Below, piece by piece: positions 43,885-55,485 of a stretch of DNA of 64,000 nucleotides (its first letter is position 1; every line of letters begins with the position of its first letter). The stretch is from Craspedostauros australis. Lineage: Eukaryota; Bacillariophyta; Bacillariophyceae; Mastogloiales; Achnanthaceae. The notes below the pieces were generated by a model. It did not search any database, was not told the DNA's origin, and was given only the letters and a program-made list of their open reading frames with translations. The DNA lies in the NCBI GenBank assembly GCA_026770025.1, contig JAMXDE010000017.1, positions 1,302,001-1,366,000 of the forward strand, read 5' to 3'. A program made the translations under genes and the position numbers.

Positions 43885-46800
43885 TCAACCACTCTCCATG
43901 ATCTGCTTGTAGTACAGCTCGTCGCTCCTTACGCTGTGCGCTGACCCACTTGACACGGCGGAACTCTTGGATAAGCGGCGCCGGAACGGCGAGTGTCCTC
44001 GCTGTCGTTTCTGCTCATCGGCGAGCTTATCAAGCCCTGTAATTGTTGTGGAAGCTTGTGATGTTGCTGTATTTGATGCTGGAACAGCCGCGACCTCGTT
44101 GGTGTCGCCCTTGGAGAGCGGCAGGACAAACTCCCCCTCTTCATTGCCTTCGTCCACTTCGAAATGCGCGCTGGCGCTTTGGATTCTCAATTCTTGATTC
44201 CTTCGGACTTTATCCAGTACACTACGCACTGTTTGTGCACTCTGCATTTGGCTTGCCGCCTTTTCGGCTTCGGAACTGTTGGCCTCTGTCCGGGCGGTGC
44301 TTCGGGAGCCGGCTGATGCCATTCCGGATCCTGCTGCCTTGCCATTTCCTCCCCATTGGGTGTCACCCGCACTAGCTTGCCGGACGTAGTAGGTCACCAT
44401 GTTCAGTTGCTTACGAACCTGGACATCTTCGACTCGAATCAAGGTGACCGAGTCGTTTTGATTGTCCTCCGCATCTTGCAGGAGCTCGAACGCAAAATCC
44501 TGGGACACGTGGATCTTGTTTGGCTTGGCACATTCCTCGAGCTTTTTCGCCACCTTAACGGCATCTCCCAGGATCGCGAAACGAGGGTTGGCTGACCCAA
44601 CAACGTGGGCAACAACGGAGCCGGTGTGCAAACCGACGCGGATGCGGATGTGTCGAGACGGTGACGACGGAGTGTTCGGAGTTTGTGTGGACTCCGCCTG
44701 TGCCGTTGATTGCTCACCCGACTGAGTGCTTTCGTCCTTCGTCTCTATTGGACCATGCTCTATGGACGGCGACCTTGGCTTTGACAGTGGTCCAGGATTG
44801 TCGATGCGCATTTCTGAGAATGTCTCCATGACCTCCAGTGCGAAGTTGGTCAGGATGCGGACATGGTCGGGCTGGTCGAACGCAACGTTGGTGACCGCCA
44901 GGAAGCTGTCGCCGACTGTCTCAATGCGGAAGACGTTGTGGACTTGGCACAAATTGTCGATGGTTTTGTGGAAGAGGTTCATTAATTCCGAAGCCCGCTG
45001 TGGCGGCAGCGATGAAATGATGTCGCTGTGATTTACAACCTTGCAGGAAAACAAGCTGACTGCCGGATGGCTCTGTGGTTGAACCTCCATGCCCAGCTTC
45101 AGGGATCGCGCGACGCGATAAGGGAAGCGCTTTGACCACATTTCGTCGGATCGTTGAAGGTGCGACGATTTGATCTCGGTCGGCACCACTTCGACCTGCT
45201 TCAGACGTTGGTCGATGCTTTCGGCAGATGGTCGCATCGAGGGAGAGTCCCGCAGGCATTCCTTCATGAGGAATTGTAGCTCGATCGGTGCATCCTTTGG
45301 CACCGGTGGGCGCTTTTGCACCGTCTTGTCGCTGATTAGTCGTAGCACCTCTCGGTGATTGCCGTCCTCGTACGGATCCTTTCGAGTGAAGACCTGTTCC
45401 GTTTGGCAGCAGCGTTGTTGGCAGTTAATTGGGCATTGCGGATTGCAGAATGGAGAGTGAAGAGTTGTGGTCGTAAGTTGAGCGCAAGGATTATTCGTGA
45501 ATGTATGGGATTCCAAGTTGAATGGATTAGAGTGACGAGCCAAACACTGGAAATAGCGCGCTGAAGTAATCGATGCTGGAAGAAACGCGCGCTCGTCTGT
45601 AGACAATCGATCGTGTGTAGAGACGTATGATGGGAATGTCATCGCAAAACTCATGTCGTCGTCGGCACGGCATGCCATGCCCTTTCCTCCCACACATTGC
45701 AATGCATCTTGCTCACCTCATAAATCAGAATGCCGAATGAGAAGATGTCCGACTCTGGTGTGTTCGTGCTCTCTCCGCGCAGCAGTTCCGGCGCCATCCA
45801 GAACGGCGTGCCGGATGCCGACTTGCGGAACAGATGCTTTTGGCTGAAACCAAAGTCGGCCACTTTTGCGCGGAATCTGCCATCGACCAGAACGTTGAGG
45901 GACTTGAGGTCTCCATGGACCTGCAACATATGTGCGTATGCATCGGAATGTGGATTGATATTGGAGATGGAGGGGACGATGTAGAGCAATTGATTCGATT
46001 TGCAGCGGGTGAGTGAGGATATAGATCTCGCACATGCGACACCTATAATGCTCTTGCGCAATACAGTACAGCGCGGTGCGGTGTGGTACGTCGATGAATA
46101 CACTTACGATTCCAGGTTCGGCCGAATGCAAGAATCGCAATCCCTGAGCGACGTCTTGGAGCAGATTGATCGCCATCTTGTTCTCGATTGCGATCGTGTC
46201 ATTGTGGAGGAAGTCATACAACGAACCAAGCTCCATGAATTCCATAACGAGCATGGATTCGGATCGGCGGTTGATGACGGCACCCATGACAGTCGTGATG
46301 CAGGGATGGCGCAGCCGCGAGATCTGCCGCATCTCGTCGATGAAGTCGGTTTGCAGTTTGCTGACGTCGCGGGTCTTCGTTGCTGTAGAAATGTGCGACC
46401 AGTTGTGAGATTTGAGGTTGAAGCTCCTGCTGGACTTGTAGCTCGATGGGAAGAAGCCACTCTTGAATCCAAAGTTTTCCGGCAGTCCCGTGGCAGGGTC
46501 GATCTGCTTGCTGCGCGCCTTGTAGTGTGACGGAACTGCCATCTCTTCGTCCTTGAACGAGCCAGTTTGCGTGGATGCATTGCCACCGATCATCCCGGTG
46601 CCGCTCGCCACATCTAAAGGCAAGCCAACAGAATCCACCATTGATTCGCCGGCCGTTGATTGCAGTCGCAGCGCGGTAGGAGTTTTTGATGTCGTCGTGC
46701 GGTCTAAGTAATCGAAGGGCGACGCCATGAAGGAATCGAGATTTTCCTTCTGCCGGCTGTTGCTGCTCCGGCTGGGGAGGACGCGTTTGACGGCGACCTT

Positions 46801-48576
46801 CGTTCCTCTGTACTCCGCCAACAGCACCAATCCAAACGTCCCGCGCCCCAGCACTCTGGGAGGATTGTAGAAGGCCAGCTCGCTCGTCTTGATCTTCCAT
46901 AACGAGTCCGTTTGGCTCTGCAGGTGGCGTGTCCAAAGAAAGACGCCAACTCCGATCAGGACGAAGAAGGGGACGATAATTGACGGCAGCAGGATGCTCA
47001 GGGAGATGCAGTTGCCATTGATTCGCACGGTGTTGTGCTCGCAGGTCTCGATCTTGGTGCATGGACTGCAAAGACAGGAGTATCCGTCACATGGCAGCCC
47101 AATGCTTTCGCAGCCTGTCTCGATGTCCTTGTTTGATTTCTTGCGGTAACCGTCGGGACAGACGACTGCGTCGGCGAGCTCCGTCGTTCGGATGCAGCGC
47201 GGTCCGTCCAAATTTCCGCTGTTTGATCCGTCGCGGTTGATGCGGATAAAGCCCGTTTCCTCCTGCATGTTGCGGAGCTGCATGTAGTTGAGAGCCGTTC
47301 TCCATCCAGCGTACCTCCCCTTGGTCATCGCCGCGAGCGCCAGCCTGGCAGAGGTCATCGTGGTGGTGCAGTCCACGAACTCCGAGGCGGTGAGGTTATC
47401 GTAGCAGGCCTCCTCGCACTGCTCCTGTGCTATCAACGCGGCGACCGGATCCGAGCCGCCAGCTGCGATGGCGTCGCAACCATTCTGCTGGTAGCACAAG
47501 TCCAGCGGCTGAGCGACGGCAGCATGATCAGCAATCGATAGGAGCGCATCTTGGACGCGCCTTGTTACGTCCAGAGGAACATTGCGCGTGTCGCTGTTGA
47601 CGACGATGACTCCCCATTCGGGGAATAGATCCGTGGAGACCTCGAAGGGGAACGGATCTCCGTTGATATCGACGACGTCAGATTGCTTGTTGATGATCTT
47701 GATCTTGCTCAGATCCAAGGCCTCGCCCGTTGCAGGGTCTGTGGATCGCTGCAGCTGGTCGGTGCGGACGAAGCCGACCTCGATCTTGCCTTGAAGGACG
47801 TGGTCGACCACTTTGGTCTGGGATCCGAGGAAGAGGAGCTGTCGCAAATCTTGGATGTGATGGAACCCATCACGCTGCAGTTGCTGGAACTGCATCTGGC
47901 CTGATCCCAGACCGGTGATGGAGACGCAAGCCGCCTTCTTCTGCTTGAGATCTTGAAGCGTGTTGATCTCATCGTTGCCCGCCAGCGTGAAGATGACACC
48001 ACCGAATTGGTCGAGATCGTACGAAACGGATCCCACCTTGCGCTTGTTGATGAGCGTGGCGAGGACGCTGGCACCGACCTCGCTTTCGATGCATGAGAGG
48101 ATGGACGGGTTGGCGAAGATGAAGTCGAACTTGCCAGCCGCCGCATCATCCAGCAGGCCTTGGAAGCCGACGGGGAGGAGCTGAAAGGAGATGGGAGGGT
48201 CGAAGTACGTTTCGCCCAATTCGTGGTTGAGGTAATCCACGAAGGTGGGAGTGAATTCGTCAATGGCCGTGTCCACGCCTCGGTTGGCGAGCACGCCGAT
48301 GGTGTACGTCGTCTTGGGCGCTGCTGAAGACGCGGACGACGATAGCTTGGCCTTGGAGATTGCCGCGCAGGTCGCCGCGATGTTGGAACTTGCGTCCGCC
48401 TTCAGCAACGCACGGTCGCCATCGAATGGAGTCGCGTTGCTGGTGGGATGGAAATGCTGAGATTGTGCTGCAGTGTGTGCGTGCGCTTGCGTCTGTGGAG
48501 CACTGAGCACGAGCAGCTGGAGCATGAGTAGCTGGAGCCCGAGCTGCAGGATCCATTCTTTGGGATTGGCCTGCAT
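43885..48576 (-). CDS. receptor: PhnD/TtrS-like sensor - TM - TKL kinase - cyclase-like domain (3 exons)
   Basis: A 1393-aa type I membrane receptor. Exons are 46108-48576, 45717-45920 and 43885-45393, all phase 0; donors are GTAAGT and GTGAGC, acceptors TTGCAG and AACAG. Order: signal peptide (about 1-33); PhnD-type periplasmic-binding domain (about 90-360; IGVLANRG, DFIFANPSI, FGGVIFTLAG), closest in feel to the TtrS sensor domain; a Cys-rich stalk (about 473-523); TM 525-549; kinase with GRGTFG (577-582), Lys597, a 145-residue insertion before helix C, Glu748, HGDLKSLN (Asp827, Asn832), DFG (845-847) and APE (866-868); then a class III cyclase fold. Kinase residues are complete. In the cyclase Glu1049 and Asp1053 remain, but the first metal Asp reads Lys1009 and the Asn and Arg of the G-D-x-V-N-x-A-S-R motif read Lys1171 and Lys1175. 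It converges on the STAND ATPase gene. Ligand unknown. Confidence 0.87.
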
Positions 48577-49710
48577 CGTTGCCGTGGCTTTCGGTGGCTT
48601 CGTTTGCGTTGCTTTCGCAATTGCGCGCCAAACTGGTTCACCTTCTCTTGGGTGGTGATAGGAATTGTGCGCTGCTAATACGAGTACGGGTGCGACTATG
48701 AGTATCGGCAGGATTTATGATCGTGTGATGGTATGGTCGTGTGATCGTATGATTTTGTGACCTGCGAGCTATCGGGGAGGCGTTGCCGGGGAGGCGTTGT
48801 TGTTGGTGGTTGCGGAGACAACGGAGCGTCCGCGGGTGCAGCATCAAACTCATGCTCCCTGCCAACACTCATCAACGCCTTGGCATCGACAAGGAAGGCA
48901 TGGCCCCATTCTCCTCTTTGTGCGTCAGTTGGTCGTATCTGGACTGACTAGCATCGTTCTCGTTCCCGCAATTGATCACAACAAGTGCATTTCGCCGTTG
49001 AGCGTGGGCGGCGCACATCGTCGGCGGACATGTTGGATGTTCTCCTGTTGCGACTTTGGTTGCCGCGTGTTCGTGGCAGAATGATGTGGGGGCTGAAGTC
49101 GATCGTAGCTTCTGTCGTTCGTGGAACGCCGTTTCTCATCCATGCGCCCACCCAACCGCTCTGGTTGAATTTGGGCGGAGGCTTTTCTGTCGTTGTTACA
49201 GGCTCCACAACCGTGCAGAGGGATCACGATATAGGCCATTCCTTCTCTGTTGGGAGATAGTCGTACTGTGCATGTCACCAAGTAGAGTATTTGTGTTTTA
49301 TTACTCTATTCAGTATCTGTTCGTGATCAGAGTGGCGCCTCTTCGAAGTCTGGTCCAAGTCGAATTCATCGGCAATGATTGAAGACTTTTTGGCGCGGAC
49401 AGGAGAAGGGCGAAACACTTGTTCGCCCTCATGGTTCCGCTTGTTCACAGACACGCACGGAAGTTGCCATGACATCGTGCTTGCTCTCTCTCCACGGAGA
49501 GCACTGCGTTGACAGGTGGTCGTTGTGGATACGGGTACGATCTCGATTCCCTCAGGCCACCCCCGGCTGTTTTCTATTCCTCTCTTGTGATCATACTCGT
49601 ATGACCTACTATACTCTACGAGGCTACTTGTAGTCCACTTTATCCGCCGTGCGTTTTGCGCCCTTCCTCGGACTTGTTTCCCCACCAATCGGAGGGGCGG
49701 TTTCGTTTGG

Positions 49711-49734
49711 CTCTCTCTCTCTCTCTCTCTCTCT
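49711..49734. repeat. (CT)n microsatellite
   Basis: Twelve uninterrupted CT dinucleotides. Confidence 0.85.
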
Positions 49735-49973
49735 TCGGGGAGGAGATAAAGAGGACAGCAGGGGGTCCGACTTCGGCAGAACACGAGCTACGAGTATGAT
49801 ATTTGCACGAGGGGGTATGGGCATCGTGTCCGTCGCACAGCACCCATGAGCGGCGACGGCCAAGCCAATTGGCGGAACGGACGCATCGATACCCGCGCCC
49901 GTGTGTCTTCCATCGCGAGCGGTCCAAGTCTCAGCCATGAGGGCACCATGATGCAAGCACTCCCATCATCATC

Positions 49974-50008
49974 ATCATCATCATCATTATCATCGTCATC
50001 GTCATCCG
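49974..50008. repeat. (TCA)n trinucleotide repeat
   Basis: About eleven TCA/TCG units in an imperfect run, outside any supported gene. Confidence 0.8.
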
Positions 50009-50425
50009 ATGACTACGCGAGAAACAGCAGAGAGTTTCAGGCCAAATGCACAAGTATGAATTATACACAGAGTATACAAGAGAGGGAGCGACGCGTGCTG
50101 TGCAAAACATGAAATCTGTTATGCCTTGTTTTAGTTCGTCTTTGGTTTGGTTTGTTTGCTCGCTTGCTTCCCTGTTGATCTGAGTGCTAGAGACGGCACG
50201 GTGTGACGTAGGCGTTGAGGAGAGAGGAGCTTGGCTGAAGAACTCTGCCATCATCGTCCGGCAGCCTGTGGGTGCCAATATAGTAGCTTGGCGTTGTCGT
50301 GCTATCTGCCGCAAGATCGGCAGGCAGCATTTGCGTCAGCAACAGGGTATCTAGTACGCATTGTTTCCGAACCCATTCGTCAATTGCGCTGCGACGGACG
50401 GTCCGATCGGCTCGTCGCATCACGC

Positions 50426-53400
50426 CTACTTGGCAACTTCGGCGTTGACGCTGGCCTTCTCCGAGAGCTCTGGCGGGCAAGGGCCGCAGGAGTCGTTTGG
50501 ATAGTACGAGACGATGTCAGAATCGGCGGCAGTCATGCAGTAAGTCTGGAAGCCCTTCTTTGATGAGTAATGGCACACGTTCACCATGCTGGAATCGTCA
50601 CTGCACGGGTGCTCGCTCGGCTTGCAGTAGTGGTCTGTGCTGCTGGTCTCGGTCTCGGCCTTGCCATCTTTGTCGGTCTTGATGATCGTCTTCTTGCTGT
50701 ACTTGGCGTCGACTTCGTCGCCAACAACCTGCTTGTCGCTGAGCTTGCGTGCCGGGGTTGGGCATGGATCCACGCACTTGACCTCGAACGTGTATTTCAC
50801 GGTGGGGTGGCTATCAACGTCCGGCTTCTGGCAGCAGATTGGGATGACGGCGTCGTCCAAGACCTTGTTGAGTGAGGGATCAGAGACGTAAATGTCCACC
50901 ACGGCGATCTCGACAGAGTCCATGCATTTGGCGGTGTAGGTCTCGCTAGCGTACTTCTCCACTTCCTCCAGCAAGATGCACTCGCTGTCGAAGAAGGAGG
51001 TCTGGTAGTTGGTGTACAGGTATCCCACGGTCTCCTTCCAGGTCTGCTTGACCTTGAACGTAACAGTCGTTCCATCTTGAGACACGACCTCAATGGGGTT
51101 TTGTGGGAACGGGGTGCTTCCAGTGGTGCTGATGACGACAGCATCTGGCGGGCATCCGTCGTCCACAGTAGGCAACATGGTCGGGGTAGCGGTGTTGGTG
51201 GTTGGGGTTGCGGTTGGTGGGTCCGTGGATCCGTTAGAGGACAATCCGAATGGAGCCGGGGTGCTGTTGGGATTGCGGCAGATCTGGAGCTTGGAGAGGC
51301 TACCGTGTCCTTCGAACTGGACCTCGACCTGAAAAATGCCGTCGACTGGGATCTTGAACTCCTTGACGCCGGTGAAGGCATCGTGCTCATCAACAGAGGC
51401 GACAGTTCCGACGACTTCGCCGAACATGCTCATCTCCCGGAATCGGCGAATGATCTTGAACTCATTTTCGACATTGTACAGACTTATGCGCATGAACTTG
51501 TCTTGGGTGAGGTCCTGGTTGATGAGGATGGATCCTCCGTCCGGGCTCACCTCGTCGACCACGGAATCTGCCTTTGGCACAGCAAGGACGACTCCTGCCT
51601 CGGCATCGTTCGTGTCGATGTACGCGAGGTTTCCTGCGACGTCCGACACCATGGACATGATACGCATTCCGTACGTTGGTGTCCAAGTGTCCGGCAGCGC
51701 CGGGCCGGTCTCGCCGGCGAAGTCGAGGACGGTGTAGTCGCAAAGGTCGTCGGTGGGCTGGGAAGACGGTGTCTCGGTTGGCTCGTCGGTTGGTGCGCTG
51801 GTTGGCAGGCCCGTCGGTGGGGACGTCGGTGCGCTGGTTGGCTTGCTGGTTGGTGCGGATGTTGGTTCGTGAGTTGGGGAGCCAGTCGGTAAGGTGGTTG
51901 GGATGGATGTCGGGCTGACAGATGGCTGATCCGTCGGGTTTGCCGTGTTTTCGTAACACAAGTTTCGGAGGAGGTTGGCCAGGGCATCGGTCGTGGTCAC
52001 AACCGGTGGAAGGAGATCGGGGAAGGTTTTCTTCAGCGGGTTGTTGTCGATGGAGTACAGGGCGCTTCCCATGCTGCCGTCGCTGCTCTTTCCCACACCG
52101 ATGGAGATTCGCTTCACACCGTCTCGCCCGAACATGTCAAGGCGCTTGAACTCGCTCCCGAACATCTTCACGGAGTCATCGCCCTCGCATTTGGGTCCAA
52201 GGACGCATGGCTTGTACTTGTTGTCAGCACATCCCGTATCGCCAGACTGGCAGAAGGAGAGCTCTCCGCTCTCCCATCGCAGGGTTGCGGCGGTGTCAGG
52301 CTTGTTCCTTGCGTTGGGGTTGTTGCAGTTCACATTGCTCAGGCCGTGCTTGCAGAATGGCTCATTGTCTCCGTCACCGCGGATGTTGGGGATTCCGTCA
52401 GAAAGGAACACCATCAGGTTGGTCCACTCGTCGAAGTTGATGGTCGAGTCATTCTCGCGTTCCATGAAGTACTCGATGGACTTGTCCAAGGCATCGTCGA
52501 AGTTGGTGAATCCCTTGTTGTTTTGGATGACAGTTGCGTTCGTCTTGAGAGTCTGGATGTCTTTGAGGTCCTTGATGAGGTCGGAGTTGATGCCATTGCC
52601 ATTGCTGTTGAGTGGCTTGTAACGTCCTGCGTGCATGTATTCGCCCTTGTAGAAGCCAGAAGTCTCGAAGACCACGAAACCGAGATCGACGTTGGTGTTG
52701 TCGAGGACGTCCGAGTTCTCGATGACCTTGAGCAATTGAAGGACGGCGGCAATCTCTGCATCCAGGATGGAGTTTCTCTTGCCATCACCGTTGAGGTCGC
52801 CGATCCAGGAACCGCCGAAGGGGGTGTAGTAGGTGGAGTACGAAATATCCATGACGATGTTGATGTTGATCGGTGGCTTGGTGAGGAAGCTGTCTTGGCA
52901 GGCAGTTGGCGAGTCGGTTGGACTTTGTGTGCACTCGCTCTTCTTCTTCTTGAAGAGATCAGTGCAGTACATCTTGTAGGCCAAGTGGTACAGGTCAAGA
53001 CCTTGCTCGTTGTTGGTGCAGTGGTACTGCACCTCTCCCTTGAAGCCGTTGTCCTTGAGACGGACGATTCGCTTGCCACCACTTCTCCAGCTGTGCACTC
53101 TTGGAGATCTGCCGTAGACGAACTGGACGGTTCCGTATTCATACTTGGTGCACGATGGCCACGACGCTGCGCAGTCGGTGAAGAATTCCCACACATCGTT
53201 GGTCCTCAGCTGCTCGTCGCCCTCAGTGTTCACGACGACGAAGTCGAACGGGCCGCAAAAATCGCTCTTCTTGGTGTCCACGTAGCATGCTGTCTTCCCG
53301 TCGTCAGTGCACATTGGGGACACACCGCACTTGTTGTTCTCGTCCAAGGTGAAGAAGACCTCGTTGTCATTCTTGGCCGTATCGTAGAACAGTCGGCGGA

Positions 53401-55485
53401 AGCGGTCGGCGTAGGTCCTCGAATCGAAGAGGAAGATCTTGTCTTCGTTCTCGACACCGCTGTGCTTGCGGAAGGAGACGTACGCAGTCTTTGTGCACCA
53501 CAGCTGGTTACCGCAATTGCCGGAGATGATCATCCCTTGGTTCATTCGCCCGAGAGGGTTGAACTTGGCGTTGTTGTTGACCATCTGCGCCCCCCAAGCC
53601 TTGGCGACGCCTTCTACCATCTCTTCCATGTTGTTCACGTACTTGGTGCCTTGCACACCGGCGCCGTACATGTAGTACTGGCAGTGCTTGTTGACGACGA
53701 TGTATATCTTTCCCTTGGGACCAGACTGGCTTCTCCTGTTGACGTGGTTGCTTGTTCGTGGCTTGGAGTATGGGAAGTGATATCCGAAGTCCGATGTGCA
53801 GTCCGGTGGGACTGGGAGGGACGGGGCAGGGCTAGAGGTGGGGACCAGACTCTCGGATGGGGCAGAGCTTTCACAAGTTCCGACGGGTGTCTGGAACAGA
53901 CGGCGCCAGTCGCCAGGGACCTTCGTGTTGTAGACGGCGTCAGTGAAGTGCTTCATTCCGTACGCGGCTTCCTTGCTTGGACATTTCCACTTGTAGGCAC
54001 CACCCCAGACACCATTTCCGTCGAGAGTGAATCGGTAGTATCCTGGCTGGCCGCTGCTGGCCCCGATCCAGCTCACCCTTCGCGTTCCTGGCTTGCCGTA
54101 GGCGAAGTAGACTGTGCTGTCATGGGCAGGAGTGCAACCGTAGGAGGCCACGCAGCGGATGTACCAGTCAAAGACGTCGGAGCAACGGTAGTTGTCCATC
54201 GAGTTGGCGCCCTGGATCATGAAGTCGATCATTCCGCATTCGGACTCCTCGACGACATAGCAGGTGGTGTCAGCCTTGCCGCGACCCCGTCCGTTGCCGC
54301 GGTATGTTCCATGGTACGTGCTTCCATCGTAGCAGAACGGAAGAGGTCCGGTGTGTCCCTCTGGAAGGTAGGTGATGCTGTCGCAGCCTGGTCCCTGCTC
54401 TTCGGTCGGTGCCAAACTGGTGGTCGGCTCGAAGCTCACGCTGGGCGGGTTGGTGGGCTTGGGGCGTGTTGGAGCGCTAGTCGGGGCGCTGGTCGGTGCC
54501 GGGGTCGGGCCTGCATGTGGCGGAGGAACGCGTGGAGAAGGTGGCGCGAAGTGTGCCACGTGGAATGTGGATCATCGGTGGATAATGTGGTAGAAAAAGA
54601 GGCAAATGAAGGAAAGAAGGAAGGAAGGAAGGGAGCGAATGAATAGGTTAGTTACAGCCGGATCACGAAAGCACAGTGCGAGTATGCAAGACAAGCTTCA
54701 CATTCGCGCGTGTTGGAAGATGAAGACGGCCGTGATAACTTACGGAGCTGAGCATCGAGCTTGCGCTTGATATTGGCGCCATCCTCCATGTCAACAACAT
54801 CGGCAGCGGCATTGACTCTCACGTCGAGGTGGGCATCGATGGCTTCCTCGGTTTCGGCATGAGCATCCTCAATGTCATCCTCGATGCCATCCTCGGCGTC
54901 GGCGAGTTCCTCCTCCTCTTCGTCACCGTGCTCAGAGCATCCGCACTGGATCTCGTAAGTCACGCTGCACATCTCGGTGGGGACGAACTCGCCGAGATCG
55001 CACTCGTCCGGGAATTGGCCGTCCGAGTCCTCGGCCAGCTCATCGAGCTTGTCTGCGTCGATCTTGTCGTCGGAGATGTAGATGGAGACCTTGGCGGTGT
55101 TGGTGGCGGGATTGCACATGAGGTCGAATGGGTGACCTTCATGATCGAGGTTGGCGCCGAAGGCAAGGGGTCCGAAGTTCTCGATGCAGATCGGCTCGCC
55201 GTTGGTGTAGATCGAGGGGATGACCACACCGGCGAAGGCGATGTCCTGTCCCTCGAAGAAGCTCTGCTTGAGGACGACGCGGACGGTCTCAAGGTCGGCT
55301 GGTTGCTCAGGGGCAAGAGTGAGGGCTTCCTCACCGGCGTTGAGGAGACCAGCCGCGTGGCAGGTTCCGCTTCTGGCCGGCTTGGCGCAGGTTGGCTTGG
55401 AGACCGGGACGGTCTCGTACTCAGGGGCAGCGCTGACGGCCGTGCCTCCGAGAGCCGCCAGCAGCGATGCTGCGAGGATGTTCAT
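50426..55485 (-). CDS. secreted modular VWA protein with Pro-Thr linkers (2 exons)
   Basis: A 1608-aa product. Exon 1 (54744-55485) codes for a signal peptide (MNILAASLLAALGGTAVSA) and a Cys-containing domain (VSIYISDD, MCSVTYEIQCGC) followed by an acidic linker, up to donor CTCC|GTAAGT. Exon 2 (50426-54510) begins after CATGCAG with PTPAPTSAPTSAPTRP. The phase-1 intron (54511-54743) has a CTAAC branch-like site and a pyrimidine tract. Next come two related Cys-rich domains, then a VWA domain with MIDAS motif DISYS (Asp802), FTNFDDAL and LSDG, and an EF-hand-like DLNGDGK. A long Pro-Thr linker, a beta-rich domain (DYTVLDFAGETGPALPD) and a C-terminal Cys-rich domain (VVDIYVSDPS, YTFEVKCVDPC) follow. 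Such VWA/Pro-Thr proteins are usual in diatom secretomes. An extracellular matrix, cell-wall or adhesion role is inference; the intact MIDAS suggests metal-dependent ligand binding. Confidence 0.78.

Larger units (their letters stand above)
48577..50425. other. 1.85-kb region upstream of the receptor gene, simple repeats only
   Basis: It should contain the receptor promoter at the left and the 3' UTR of the minus-strand VWA gene at the right. A (CT)n run is at 49711-49734 and a (TCA)n run at about 49974-50008. Open frames are short and without domains. Confidence 0.55.

Noticed and set aside
52346..54646. 766-codon plus-strand open frame
   Set aside because: Antisense shadow of the VWA gene; Val/Glu/Asp-rich translation mirrors the coding-strand codon bias.
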